Below, piece by piece: positions 1-8,201 of a DNA stretch of 64,000 bases. Location of the stretch: the NCBI GenBank assembly GCA_902546765.1, contig CACCLG010000003.1:1-64000 (forward strand), read 5' to 3'. Every line of letters starts with the position of its first letter. The stretch's first letter is position 1. This stretch comes from an uncultured Pelagibacteraceae bacterium. Its GTDB lineage: Bacteria; Pseudomonadota; Alphaproteobacteria; Pelagibacterales; Pelagibacteraceae. Below the pieces are notes generated by a model that saw only the letters and a list, made by a program, of their open reading frames with translations, did no database searches and had not been told where the DNA came from. A program made the position numbers and the translations under genes.

Positions 1-676
1 AGAGATAATAAAAAAAATTAAAAGACTAAAACCAAAAAAAACTGCATTATGTGCTGGAAATGTTGCAACTGCTAATGCTGCAAAATATTTAATTAAATTA
101 GGTGTAGATATTATTAAAGTAGGTATTGGTCCAGGATCAATTTGCACAACAAGATTGGTTGCTGGAATTGGTGTTCCCCAACTAAGTGCTATTTTAAGTG
201 TTAAAAAAGGAATGGGAAAAAGTAAATGTAGTTTGATAGCTGACGGAGGAATAAAATTTTCAGGAGATATTGCTAAAGCTTTAGCGGCTGGTTCTGATGC
301 AGTTATGATTGGGTCTTTATTTGCAGGAACTGATCAAGCTCCAGGTAAAATTATAAAAAGGAATGGAAAATTATTTAAAAGCTTTAGGGGAATGGGTTCT
401 ATTGGTGCAATGAATAAAGGATCAGCTGATAGATATTTTCAAACTAAACAAAAAGATACCTCAAAATATGTTGCTGAAGGAGTTGAGGCATTTGTAAAAT
501 ATAAAGGATCAGTAAAAAAAATAATTTATCAATTAGTAGGAGGGTTAAAGTCATCCATGGGATACCTTGGATCACCTAGAGTTGTAGATTTAAGAAAAAA
601 ACCTAAATTTGTAAAGATAACCAAAGCTGGATTTTATGAAAGTATGGTACATAATATAGATGAATTAAAAAAATGA
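1..676 (+). CDS. guaB: IMP dehydrogenase, C-terminal part (cut by window start)
   Basis: Catalyses IMP + NAD to XMP, the first committed step of GMP synthesis. The reading frame is open from base 2, so the N-terminal part lies outside the window; the TTG at 155 is an internal codon, not a start. Visible motifs are the catalytic-loop GPGSICTTR with its active-site Cys, the phosphate-binding ADGGIKFSGD, the flap YRGMGS-like segment (FRGMGSIGAM) and the C-terminal GGLKSSMGYLG. These and the guaA gene just downstream favour IMP dehydrogenase over GMP reductase. The stop overlaps the next start as ATGA (673-676), suggesting translational coupling. Confidence 0.95.
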   Translation, partial: EIIKKIKRLKPKKTALCAGNVATANAAKYLIKLGVDIIKVGIGPGSICTTRLVAGIGVPQLSAILSVKKGMGKSKCSLIADGGIKFSGDIAKALAAGSDAVMIGSLFAGTDQAPGKIIKRNGKLFKSFRGMGSIGAMNKGSADRYFQTKQKDTSKYVAEGVEAFVKYKGSVKKIIYQLVGGLKSSMGYLGSPRVVDLRKKPKFVKITKAGFYESMVHNIDELKK

Positions 677-1107
677 TTTTAAAAATATTCACCTTTTGCG
701 TATTTATACTTGGTTTAAGCTCAATAGTTAATGCGAGCGAAAATAATTTTTATGATAAAGGTAAGAAATTATTTGATGAAGAAAAATACGAAGAATCAAA
801 ATTTCAGTTTGAAAGAAGTATTGTATACAATCCTAAACATTCAGATTCATATCTTTATTTAGGAAAAATTTTTAAAATAGAAAAAAATACTAAAGAGGAA
901 GAAAAAAATATTAATACTGCTTTGTTATTAGATCCAAAAAATGAAGAGGCAATGTATATTTTAATTGATCTAGAATTAGAAAGGTCAAATTTTTCAAAGG
1001 TTCAAGATTTAAAAAAAGATTTTAAGAAAATCTGTAATACATTATGTGAAAATTTAACTTCTATAGATACAAGACTTAAAGATTTTGAAAAAAAAGATGC
1101 TTCTTGA
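673..1107 (+). CDS. Secreted TPR-repeat protein
   Basis: A 144-residue protein with an N-terminal signal peptide (hydrophobic residues 4-20, likely cut after VNA) followed by about two tetratricopeptide helices pairs, e.g. [20 protein letters not shown] and [23 protein letters not shown] units usually mediate protein-protein contacts; no enzyme motif is present. A Cys pair near the C terminus (ICNTLC) could form a periplasmic disulfide. It is sandwiched between guaB and guaA, overlapping both, so it is probably co-expressed with GMP synthesis although no functional link is known. Function is unassigned. Confidence 0.8.
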   Translation: MILKIFTFCVFILGLSSIVNASENNFYDKGKKLFDEEKYEESKFQFERSIVYNPKHSDSYLYLGKIFKIEKNTKEEEKNINTALLLDPKNEEAMYILIDLELERSNFSKVQDLKKDFKKICNTLCENLTSIDTRLKDFEKKDAS

Positions 1108-2659
1108 GAACAGTCTTAAGAAAATCTTGATAATAGATTTTGGTTCGCAGTTCACACAACTAATAGCAAGAAAAGTAAGAGAACTTGGTGTTTATTGTGA
1201 AATTATCAGTCATCACAAATCAAATAATATTAAACTTTTAGATAAAAATGTTAGTGGGCTTATATTATCTGGAGGGCCTTTAAATGTTTATCAAAGTAAA
1301 AAAGTAAAATTTCATAAAAATTTACTAAATTCTAATATTCCAGTGCTTGGAATATGTTTTGGTCACCAAATAATATCAAAAGAATTAGGCGGCAAGGTTA
1401 AACAATCAAAATCAAGAGAATTTGGTTTAGCAAAGGTTAAAAAAGTAAAAGAGAGCATTCTTACAAAAGATTTTTTTACAAAAAAAGAAAATAATGTCTG
1501 GATGAGCCATGCAGATGAAGTTACTAAATTACCAAAAGATTTTAAGGTAATAGGGAAAACAAATAATGCAAAATTTTGTATAGTTGAAAATTCTAAGAAA
1601 AAACTATTTGGTATTCAGTTTCATCCAGAGGTAACTCATACAAATAGAGGAAAAATTATCTTAAGAAATTTTGTATTTAAAATATGCAAAATTAAAAGAA
1701 ACTGGTCTTCTAAAGATCAGAAATTAAAGCTTATTGATCAAGTTAAAACACAAGTTGGTAATTCAAAAGTCATTTGTGCCCTCTCGGGTGGCGTAGACAG
1801 CAGTGTTGTTGCAAAATTACTATCTAATGCAATTGGTAACCGATTAACTTGCATATTTGTAAATACAGGACTTTTGAGAAAAGATGAGGAAAAGCAAGTT
1901 GTTCATACATTTAAAAAACGGTTTAAAATTAATCTAGTTTATGTGAATGCAGAAAAACAGTTTTTAAATAAATTGAAAAATATTTCTGACCCTGAAAAGA
2001 AAAGAAAAATAATTGGAAATTTATTTATTAAAATTTTTGAAAATTATGCAAAAAAAATCAAAAACGCTCAGTTTTTAGCACAAGGAACTTTATACCCAGA
2101 CTTAATTGAGAGTAAATCTGTAACTGGAAGTCAAACATCAAAAATTAAATCTCATCATAATGTCGGAGGTTTACCAAAAAAAATGAATTTAAAATTAGTG
2201 GAACCTTTGAAATATTTATTTAAGGATGAGGTTAGAAAGTTAGGTTTAGAGCTTGGATTAAATAAAGAGATAATATCAAGACATCCTTTTCCAGGACCTG
2301 GTTTAGCTATTAGAATGCCAGGAACTATAACAAAAGAAAAAATTAAAATTTTAAAAGAGGCTGATCATATTTTTATAGATGGATTGAAAAAAAATAATCT
2401 TTATCATAAAATTTGGCAAGCTTATGCTGCTTTGCTACCTGTAAAAACTGTTGGTGTGATGGGTGATAATCGAACATATGAATACTTATGCTTATTAAGA
2501 GCAATAACATCTGAAGATGGCATGACTGCAGATTTTTTTAAATTTGAAAAATCTTTTTTACAGAACATTTCTAACCAAATAGTAAATAATATAAGAGGAA
2601 TTAATAGGGTAGTATATGACGTCACTTCAAAACCACCTAGCACCATTGAATTAGAATAA
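1097..2659 (+). CDS. guaA: GMP synthase (glutamine-hydrolysing)
   Basis: Converts XMP to GMP using ATP and glutamine in the cytoplasm. The class I glutamine amidotransferase domain occupies about residues 10-200, with nucleophile Cys in GICFGHQ and His/Glu in QFHPEVTHT. The ATP pyrophosphatase domain follows with the P-loop ALSGGVDSS, and the C-terminal dimerisation domain contains [12 protein letters not shown] and ends KPPSTIELE, so it is full length (about 520 residues). I chose the ATG at 1097; a TTG at 1085 in the same frame would add only MKKK. The start overlaps the TPR gene stop by 11 bases. Confidence 0.96.
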   Translation: MLLENSLKKILIIDFGSQFTQLIARKVRELGVYCEIISHHKSNNIKLLDKNVSGLILSGGPLNVYQSKKVKFHKNLLNSNIPVLGICFGHQIISKELGGKVKQSKSREFGLAKVKKVKESILTKDFFTKKENNVWMSHADEVTKLPKDFKVIGKTNNAKFCIVENSKKKLFGIQFHPEVTHTNRGKIILRNFVFKICKIKRNWSSKDQKLKLIDQVKTQVGNSKVICALSGGVDSSVVAKLLSNAIGNRLTCIFVNTGLLRKDEEKQVVHTFKKRFKINLVYVNAEKQFLNKLKNISDPEKKRKIIGNLFIKIFENYAKKIKNAQFLAQGTLYPDLIESKSVTGSQTSKIKSHHNVGGLPKKMNLKLVEPLKYLFKDEVRKLGLELGLNKEIISRHPFPGPGLAIRMPGTITKEKIKILKEADHIFIDGLKKNNLYHKIWQAYAALLPVKTVGVMGDNRTYEYLCLLRAITSEDGMTADFFKFEKSFLQNISNQIVNNIRGINRVVYDVTSKPPSTIELE

Positions 2660-2730
2660 TAAGAATGTATTAATTAATGACACAATATGTACATAATACT
2701 TTATTAAATTATTATATCTAAAAAAACCAA

Positions 2731-3507
2731 ATGTTAGATAAAGTAAAAAAAATAAAACAAAAAAAAAACAAGTCAAAAATTGTTTGTCTAACAGCATATT
2801 CAAAAAATATTGCAGAAGAAGTAGATAAATTTACAGATCTTATTTTAGTTGGAGATTCTCTTGGATCGGTTCTTTACAATTACAAATCAACCAGACAAGT
2901 CACACTTGAAAAAATGATAGAACACTCAAAGAGTGTTAGATTGGGAATATCTAAAAGTCTAATGATTGTAGATATGCCATATAATACTTATAGAAATAAA
3001 GCTGAGGCTTTAAAAAACTGCAAAAAAGTAATGAAAGAAACAAAATGTGACGGAGTAAAATTAGAAGGTGGACTTAGAATTAAAGAAATAGTTAAACACT
3101 TAATTAAGAACAAAATACCTGTTTTAGGCCATCTTGGTATAACTCCTCAAACTGTTAGAGGAAAATTTAAATCAAAAGGAAAGTCTGCACGTGAAAGAAA
3201 ACGTCTATTAAGTGATGCTGGACTTTTAGAAAAATCTGGAGCATTTGCAATAGTTCTTGAATGTGTAAAGGGCGATTTGTCAAAAGAGATTACTAGAAAA
3301 ATTACAATTCCAACGATTGGAATAGGATCATCTAATAATTGCGATGGTCAAATTTTAGTCACTGATGACATTTTAGGACTAACTCAATCAAAAATAAAAT
3401 TTGTTAAAAAATATATTGATTTAAAACGTTATATCCGAGAAGGAATTAGCAAATTTTCAAAAGAGGTTAAAAGCAAAAAATATCCTAGTAAGAAATATTC
3501 TTATTAA
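2731..3507 (+). CDS. panB: 3-methyl-2-oxobutanoate hydroxymethyltransferase
   Basis: Transfers a hydroxymethyl group from 5,10-methylene-THF to 2-oxoisovalerate to give ketopantoate, the first step of pantothenate synthesis. At 258 residues it is close to the family length. Recognisable motifs are CLTAYSKNIAE, the metal-binding LVGDSLG and VDMPYNTY, the substrate-binding VKLEGG, GHLGITPQ and the catalytic Glu in FAIVLECV. About 70 bp separate it from guaA, with no clear terminator. No panC lies in the window. It consumes methylene-THF, which the glycine cleavage genes downstream produce. Its stop overlaps the stop of the convergent TerC gene. Confidence 0.95.
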   Translation: MLDKVKKIKQKKNKSKIVCLTAYSKNIAEEVDKFTDLILVGDSLGSVLYNYKSTRQVTLEKMIEHSKSVRLGISKSLMIVDMPYNTYRNKAEALKNCKKVMKETKCDGVKLEGGLRIKEIVKHLIKNKIPVLGHLGITPQTVRGKFKSKGKSARERKRLLSDAGLLEKSGAFAIVLECVKGDLSKEITRKITIPTIGIGSSNNCDGQILVTDDILGLTQSKIKFVKKYIDLKRYIREGISKFSKEVKSKKYPSKKYSY

Positions 3508-4115
3508 AAATATTTTTTAAATTCCTCATTTATATTTATTATTTCTAAATCAACCATTCCACCTATTATTAATTGGATGGCTACTAGCAAAATAAAACCT
3601 AAACCTATATAGGCAATCCATAAATGTTTTTGAATATAATTTGCTAAGTATGTTGCTAAAGCACCAGTTAATACTACTGATAAAACTAATCCAAATATCA
3701 TAAATCCAAAGTTACCTTTTGAGGCTCCAACGACGCCAATAACGTTATCAAAGCTAATTGTAATATCAGCAAATAGAACCTTGTAGATACTTTTAATAAA
3801 TGATGGTTCCATTGACTTTTTTTTTGGTGATTTAATTTTTTGAATTTCAAATAAATCTTTTCTTAAATCATTTACAATCCAAATTAAAAGCAACCCTCCT
3901 AAAATTTTGATGAAATAGAATTTAAATAGGTATGTAGCAAATATTGCAAAAACTACTTTAAAAACAAGCGCACCTACAACACCCCAAAAGATAATTTTTT
4001 TTCTATTTTTGGGAACAAAGTTTGCAGCAATTAAGCCAATTATAATTGCATTATCTGCAGCTAAAATTATATCAATAAAGATAATTTGTAATAGTATTAA
4101 GGATTGTTCTATCAA
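3504..4115 (-). CDS. TerC-family integral membrane protein
   Basis: A 203-residue membrane protein with about six or seven hydrophobic helices. It carries the TerC family signature of acidic residues within membrane segments: DIILAADNAIIIGL near the N terminus and DITISFDNVIGVVGA in the middle, separated by a charged loop (KKKSMEPSF). TerC/YjbE/Alx proteins are linked to metal ion (manganese, tellurite) handling and insertion of exported metalloproteins; the substrate here is unknown. It overlaps the 3' end of convergent panB by 4 bases and has a 116 bp leader that may hold its own promoter. Confidence 0.85.
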   Translation of the reverse strand: MIEQSLILLQIIFIDIILAADNAIIIGLIAANFVPKNRKKIIFWGVVGALVFKVVFAIFATYLFKFYFIKILGGLLLIWIVNDLRKDLFEIQKIKSPKKKSMEPSFIKSIYKVLFADITISFDNVIGVVGASKGNFGFMIFGLVLSVVLTGALATYLANYIQKHLWIAYIGLGFILLVAIQLIIGGMVDLEIININEEFKKYF

Positions 4116-4231
4116 TTTAAAATTTTTACTTTTTTTTGGCTATTAAGTTACACTATATAAATAATTTTAATTATTTTGCTAACTAAAATTTTTTACGTAT
4201 AAAGTTTATTTTAATATCTGTTAAAGACTTG
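4116..4231. other. 116 bp intergenic gap between the TerC and TPR genes
   Basis: Very A+T-rich spacer upstream of the TerC gene (minus strand) and downstream of the TPR gene (minus strand). I see no ORF, no stable hairpin followed by a T run and no RNA signature. A promoter for TerC is expected here but I cannot pick a convincing hexamer pair. Confidence 0.4.
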
Positions 4232-4729
4232 TTAATACTTTGATTTTTCACCAGCTATGACAGCTTTAAGTTGATCATATTCCTCACAACCACAACCTTT
4301 TAAAACCTCAAGTCTTTCTACAGCAAGATTATGCCTATTTGTTGCAACATATAATTCACCTAAATATTCATTTATACCTTTATGTTTTGGATCGATAGCT
4401 AAACCTTGAAGGTAATATTTCTCTCCGTTCTCAAAATCACCCAATTTTCTAGTTGTAAAACCTAAATAGTTAAGAGTGTCGGCTTTATTTGGTTTACTCT
4501 TATTTGACTTCACTAAAAATTTCAAAGCTCTTTCATATCTTTTTTTTGCCTTATCAACTTTTCCGTCTATTTCATACTTTTTTGCAGCTTTTATAAGTTT
4601 TACAGCTTTATCATAATTGGATTTTGTATCCATATCCCCAGACCCACTGCTAGATGATGACGATCCTGCAGCAAGCGAATTAGAAGCTAATCCCAAAGTT
4701 AACAAAAGAACGACAAAAATTTTTTTCAT
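4232..4729 (-). CDS. Secreted TPR-repeat protein with Ser/Gly linker
   Basis: A 165-residue protein with a clean signal peptide (MKKIFVVLLLTLGLASNSLA, cut after SLA) followed by a low-complexity Ser/Gly linker at about residues 21-31 and then TPR units, including the typical ADTLNYLGFTTRKLGDFENG and YYLQGLAIDPKHKG. A late Cys pair (GCGCEEY) is notable for a periplasmic protein. It begins within the stop of pxpA (4-base overlap), so it is likely transcribed with the oxoprolinase subunit, though a functional connection is not evident. The general architecture resembles the TPR protein at 673-1107. Confidence 0.8.
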   Translation of the reverse strand: MKKIFVVLLLTLGLASNSLAAGSSSSSSGSGDMDTKSNYDKAVKLIKAAKKYEIDGKVDKAKKRYERALKFLVKSNKSKPNKADTLNYLGFTTRKLGDFENGEKYYLQGLAIDPKHKGINEYLGELYVATNRHNLAVERLEVLKGCGCEEYDQLKAVIAGEKSKY

Positions 4730-5502
4730 TTTTTAAATTTTTCCATTTTATTAAGTGCTTTTAGTTCAAAACCATTATCCATCAAGTTTTTTTTAATTAA
4801 CTTTGCTGTCTCTAATGAACTAAGATTATCTCCATGTATGCACACAGAGTCTATTTCACAAGGTATCTGCCTTCCACTGTGACAATTAAGTGACTGATTT
4901 TTTACCATACTTAATACGTGTTTTTTGGCTTCTTCAGGGTCGGTAATAAGAGCATGAGATTTTTTTCTAGAAACTAAGTTTCCATCATCTTCATAGTTTC
5001 GATCAGCAAAAATTTCACACGCAATTTTCATATTTAACTTTTTTGCGGCTATTTCCATTTTAGAACCAGTTGGAACTAAATAAATAATATCATTACTAAT
5101 TTCATGCACTGCTTTTGCAAGAGTGATTGCTAAATCCAAATCTTCACAGGCCATATTATTTAATGCACCATGTGGTTTTATATGTGTAACACTTTCTCCG
5201 TGATCGGATGCAATTTTTTGTAAAATTTCATATTGATCTAATATTAATTTTCTTATTTCATTGGATGATAAGTTCATTCTTTCTCTTCCAAAATTGTCTG
5301 GATCATTAAAGGAAGGGTGGGCTCCAATACTTACATTATTTTTTTTAGATACTTTTATAACATCATTCATTGTTTCTTCATCGCCAGCATGATAGCCACA
5401 GGCTATATTTGCAGAATTTACTATCTCAAGTAAATCAGGATCATGTTTATTTGAATGATGTTTGGATTTTTCACCTAAATCACAATTTATATTAATTTCC
5501 AT
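4726..5502 (-). CDS. pxpA: 5-oxoprolinase subunit A (LamB/YcsF family)
   Basis: PxpA acts with PxpB and PxpC to hydrolyse 5-oxoproline (pyroglutamate) to glutamate with ATP. The family hallmark INCDLGEK is at the N terminus, followed by ANIACGYHAGDE, IGAHPSFND and HIKPHGALNN, with SVCIHGDN near the end. I place the start at the ATG at 5502 (MEININCDLG), which matches the family; an upstream in-frame ATG at 5532 would add ten unconserved residues and overlap the divergent pxpB start. The gene is divergent from pxpBC, and the TPR gene follows it with a 4-base overlap. Confidence 0.92.
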   Translation of the reverse strand: MEININCDLGEKSKHHSNKHDPDLLEIVNSANIACGYHAGDEETMNDVIKVSKKNNVSIGAHPSFNDPDNFGRERMNLSSNEIRKLILDQYEILQKIASDHGESVTHIKPHGALNNMACEDLDLAITLAKAVHEISNDIIYLVPTGSKMEIAAKKLNMKIACEIFADRNYEDDGNLVSRKKSHALITDPEEAKKHVLSMVKNQSLNCHSGRQIPCEIDSVCIHGDNLSSLETAKLIKKNLMDNGFELKALNKMEKFKK

Positions 5503-5530
5503 AGCAATAAAGTTTAAAGTATAACATGGC

Positions 5531-6205
5531 ATGATAAAAAATATATCAAATCTTGGTGACGCAGCAGTTTATTGTGATTTTGGTGATGAGGTTAACAAAG
5601 AAATAAATTCAAAAGTAATTAATTACTTTCAAAATTTAAAAGACTGTAAGTTTGAGGGAATTACAAATTTAACTCCATCTTACAACAAGTTAATAGTTTC
5701 ATTTGATTTATCAATTACGAATTTTGAAAAAACTAAAAAAATTATTGAAAATTTAGAGATTAAAAAAAATTATAGTATATCTAAAAAAAAAATTCAAATT
5801 CCAGTATGTTGTGAGGATGAATATGCATTGGATCTTAAAAAACTTGAAAGAATATTAAATAAACCAACTGATGAAATTTTAGATACTTTTTTTTCAAAAG
5901 AATATTTCTGTTATATGACAGGTTTTATTGCAGGTATGCCTTTCTTAGGAGATATTGATAAAAATTTGCATGCTAAAAGATTAGAAACTCCTAGAGTTAA
6001 AGTTCCAAAAGGTTCAATAGGTTTAACAGAACAATTTTGCAATATTTACACTTTTGAAAGCCCAGGTGGTTGGAATATAATTGGTAAAACACCCTTGGAT
6101 GTTTTTGATTCACTGAACGAAGACAATCCAAATTTAATTAATCCAGGAGATACCGTTGGTTTTATTAAAATCAATAAGGAAAAATATAAAAACTATAATG
6201 AGTGA
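5531..6205 (+). CDS. pxpB: 5-oxoprolinase subunit B (KipI family)
   Basis: A 224-residue KipI-like protein, the partner of PxpC in ATP-dependent 5-oxoproline hydrolysis. Family signatures are the N-terminal GDAAVYCDFG, the central FIAGMPFLGDID, VPKGSIGL and the C-terminal SPGGWNIIGKTPL. The start ATG at 5531 is only 28 bp from the divergent pxpA start; a TATAAC hexamer at 5518-5523 lies just before it, which would give a very short or absent leader. The 3' end overlaps pxpC by 8 bases. In Bacillus the homologue KipI was first described as a kinase inhibitor, but the neighbourhood with pxpA and pxpC supports oxoprolinase. Confidence 0.92.
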   Translation: MIKNISNLGDAAVYCDFGDEVNKEINSKVINYFQNLKDCKFEGITNLTPSYNKLIVSFDLSITNFEKTKKIIENLEIKKNYSISKKKIQIPVCCEDEYALDLKKLERILNKPTDEILDTFFSKEYFCYMTGFIAGMPFLGDIDKNLHAKRLETPRVKVPKGSIGLTEQFCNIYTFESPGGWNIIGKTPLDVFDSLNEDNPNLINPGDTVGFIKINKEKYKNYNE

Positions 6206-7142
6206 AAATTTTTTCAAGGTCATAAGAGCAGGGATCAACACAACTTTTCAGGATTTAGGTAGAAATAATCTAAATCATATTGGAATACCAATAAGTGGGG
6301 TGATGGATAAAAGAAATTATATTATTGCCAACAAAATTCTACAAAATGATCCAGGCTATCCGGTAATAGAATTTGCATATCAAGGACCAAGATTAGTTTA
6401 TCACGGTGAACCTTTAAATATATTAGTTGCAGGAGACGTAAAATTTAAAATTTTTAAAAATAAAAATGAGATTGAGGGTAAATGTTATAAAACAATTACA
6501 TTAGAGGATCATAATGAAATTGATTTAATTTCAACAAATAAATCTGTTTATGGTTATCTGGCTATTGGAGCTGAACTTAACATAGATTATCAATGGAAAA
6601 GCTGCTCTATAAACACAAGAGCTAATATCGGCTCAAATAACGGTAAAAAACTACAAGATAATCAAATGATTGAAGTTTCAAAAATTAAAGAATTATCAAG
6701 AAGAAAATTAGATCACATTAATTCTAAAATTGAAAATATAAGAGTTATAAAAGGAACTAATTTTCATTATTTTTCCAAAGAATCTCAAGCTAAGTTTTTT
6801 AAAAAGGAATACAGCGTGACCAAACTTACAGATAGAATGGGAATGCGTTTAGAGGGAGAGAGATTAGACAATATTATTAATACCAATATTAAATCTGAAG
6901 GGCTTGTAAAAGGAGTTATACAAATCCCAGCTGATGGTAATCCTATTATAATGCTTGCAGATCATGGTACAATAGGCGGGTATCCAAAAATAGCTATTGT
7001 TATTAGTGCTGATTTCGACAGACTCTCACAATTAACACCCGGATCAAAAATAAAGTTTAAAGAAGTGAATTTAAAAGATGCAGAAACAATTTTTAAATTA
7101 TATGAAATGGAAACAAATAATATAATTTCAAAAATCTTGTGA
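6198..7142 (+). CDS. pxpC: 5-oxoprolinase subunit C (KipA / biotin-dependent carboxyltransferase-like)
   Basis: Third subunit of the prokaryotic oxoprolinase. The protein opens VIRAGINTTFQDLGR, the typical start of this family, followed by GIPISGVMD and later DRMGMRLEG and GVIQIPADGNPIIML. I use the ATG at 6198 (MSENFFKVIRAG), because the family begins here; the longer frame from 6156 would lie deep in pxpB. The stop TGA overlaps the GTG start of the next transporter gene, so pxpB-pxpC-transporter form one translationally coupled unit. Confidence 0.92.
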   Translation: MSENFFKVIRAGINTTFQDLGRNNLNHIGIPISGVMDKRNYIIANKILQNDPGYPVIEFAYQGPRLVYHGEPLNILVAGDVKFKIFKNKNEIEGKCYKTITLEDHNEIDLISTNKSVYGYLAIGAELNIDYQWKSCSINTRANIGSNNGKKLQDNQMIEVSKIKELSRRKLDHINSKIENIRVIKGTNFHYFSKESQAKFFKKEYSVTKLTDRMGMRLEGERLDNIINTNIKSEGLVKGVIQIPADGNPIIMLADHGTIGGYPKIAIVISADFDRLSQLTPGSKIKFKEVNLKDAETIFKLYEMETNNIISKIL

Positions 7143-8008
7143 ATATAATTTCAAAAATACCAGGTCCATTATTAGTATTTTTAGGTGCCTGTAGCCTTAG
7201 TTTTGGTGGTATGATTGTAAAGTTATTTGAAGGATCAACTTTATGGCAAATATTATTTTGGAGATCTCTTTTTTTTATAATTGTTGTATTTTTATTCTTA
7301 ATAATTTCTTATAAACAAAAAATTTTTACTGTGCTTATTAAATCTGGTATTCCAGGTTTATTTGGTGGCTTAATTTTAGCAGTAGGCTTTGCAAGTTATG
7401 TTTTTGCAATGTACAATACTACGGTAACAAACACTAATTTTATAATTCAGACACAAACAATATTTCTTGCTGTATTTGGTTATTTATTTTTAAAAGAAAA
7501 AATATCTAAAATCACTTTAGCTTCAATCATTTTGGCAATAGCTGGTATAATCATGATGTTGGGTAATTCTTTATCACCTGGAGAAATGTCTGGAAATATT
7601 GTGGCATTTCTAATGCCAATTTCATTCGCAATTTTAATTTTGGTAGTAAGAAAATATCCAAAGATTGACATGGTCCCACTTCAACTTGTAGCAGGTATTT
7701 TTGCAATGATTATTGGATACTTGATGTCACCAACTATTGCAATTTCTAGCCATGATATTTTTTTAGGATTTTTAGCTGGTTTTTTTCAATTGGGATTTGG
7801 ATTTATTTTTATTACAGTTGGTGCAAGATCCACACCTTCTGCATTTGTTGGTATTATTATGCTTACAGAAGCGGTTCTAGGTCCTCTGTGGGCATGGATG
7901 TTTGTAAACGAAAACCCTCCCTATATTGTTTTAATTGGTGGTTCTGTGGTTATATTTGCAGTTCTATTGCAGTTTTTAAGTTTATTTTTTCAAAAAAAGT
8001 CCGCATAA
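7139..8008 (+). CDS. EamA/DMT-family transporter
   Basis: A 289-residue polytopic membrane protein with about ten hydrophobic segments arranged as two EamA repeats; the first repeat ends with FLKEKISKITLASIILAIAG and the second carries the LTEAVLGPLWAWMFVNE motif. It starts at GTG 7139 overlapping the pxpC stop. DMT proteins move amino acids, metabolites or drugs, often outward. Coupling to pxpBC makes oxoproline, glutamate or a related amino acid a plausible substrate, but this is inference from position. Two further DMT transporters occur at 34761 and 45640. Confidence 0.88.
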   Translation: MNIISKIPGPLLVFLGACSLSFGGMIVKLFEGSTLWQILFWRSLFFIIVVFLFLIISYKQKIFTVLIKSGIPGLFGGLILAVGFASYVFAMYNTTVTNTNFIIQTQTIFLAVFGYLFLKEKISKITLASIILAIAGIIMMLGNSLSPGEMSGNIVAFLMPISFAILILVVRKYPKIDMVPLQLVAGIFAMIIGYLMSPTIAISSHDIFLGFLAGFFQLGFGFIFITVGARSTPSAFVGIIMLTEAVLGPLWAWMFVNENPPYIVLIGGSVVIFAVLLQFLSLFFQKKSA

Positions 8009-8012
8009 TCGT

Positions 8013-8041
8013 TTAAGTTTTATAATAAATTGTGTTATAAA
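8013..8041 (+). promoter_or_regulatory. Predicted promoter of the gcvTHP riboswitch transcript
   Basis: An extended -10 element TGTTATAAA (TG at 8033-8034, hexamer TATAAA at 8036-8041) predicts transcription starting near 8047-8049, which is where the first pairing strand of the glycine riboswitch begins. A weak -35 candidate (TTAAGT, 8013-8018) lies 17 bp upstream. The agreement between the predicted start and the RNA boundary supports the call; it is otherwise hexamer matching only. Confidence 0.5.
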
Positions 8042-8045
8042 TCTG

Positions 8046-8200
8046 TTACGGGAGAGACTACTTAATGTAGCGCCGAAGGAGCAAATACCCAATAATCTCT
8101 CAGGCAAAAGGACCGTACGTATTAACTCTGGAAAGAGATTAAGTTCTCGCCGAAGGAGCAAAACTCTCAGGCAACAAGACAGAGGGGTTTAAAGAGTTAA
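8046..8200 (+). ncRNA. Tandem glycine riboswitch upstream of gcvT
   Basis: Two glycine aptamers in a row. Aptamer 1 runs about 8047-8117: P1 pairs TACGG (8047-8051) with CCGTA (8113-8117), and the core holds GCCGAAGGAGCAA and TCTCAGGCAAAAGGAC. Aptamer 2 runs about 8126-8184: P1 pairs CTCTG (8126-8130) with CAGAG (8180-8184), with a second GCCGAAGGAGCAA and CTCTCAGGCAACAAGAC. The RNA leads directly into gcvT. Glycine binding typically turns on glycine cleavage genes. An alternative pairing of TTAACTCT (8122-8129) with AGAGTTAA (8193-8200), one base before the gcvT ATG, could be the expression platform. No terminator hairpin with a T run is visible, so control of translation is more likely. Confidence 0.95.
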
Positions 8201-8201
8201 T

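Noticed and set aside
155-676. A guaB gene starting at the TTG at 155
   Set aside because: The frame is open to base 2 and the upstream codons encode conserved IMP dehydrogenase sequence, so the gene is only cut by the window edge.
2422-2646. Antisense ORF within guaA
   Set aside because: Overlaps a well-supported gene on the opposite strand and has no recognisable motif; many such shadow frames occur in this A+T-rich sequence.
2660-2730. Palindrome ATGTACAT near 2686 as a regulatory site
   Set aside because: Short and A/T-rich; expected by chance in this composition, and not placed at a clear promoter.
5502-5532. Longer pxpA start at 5532
   Set aside because: It overlaps the divergent pxpB start and adds residues not seen in the LamB/YcsF family, which begins with the INCDLGE motif.
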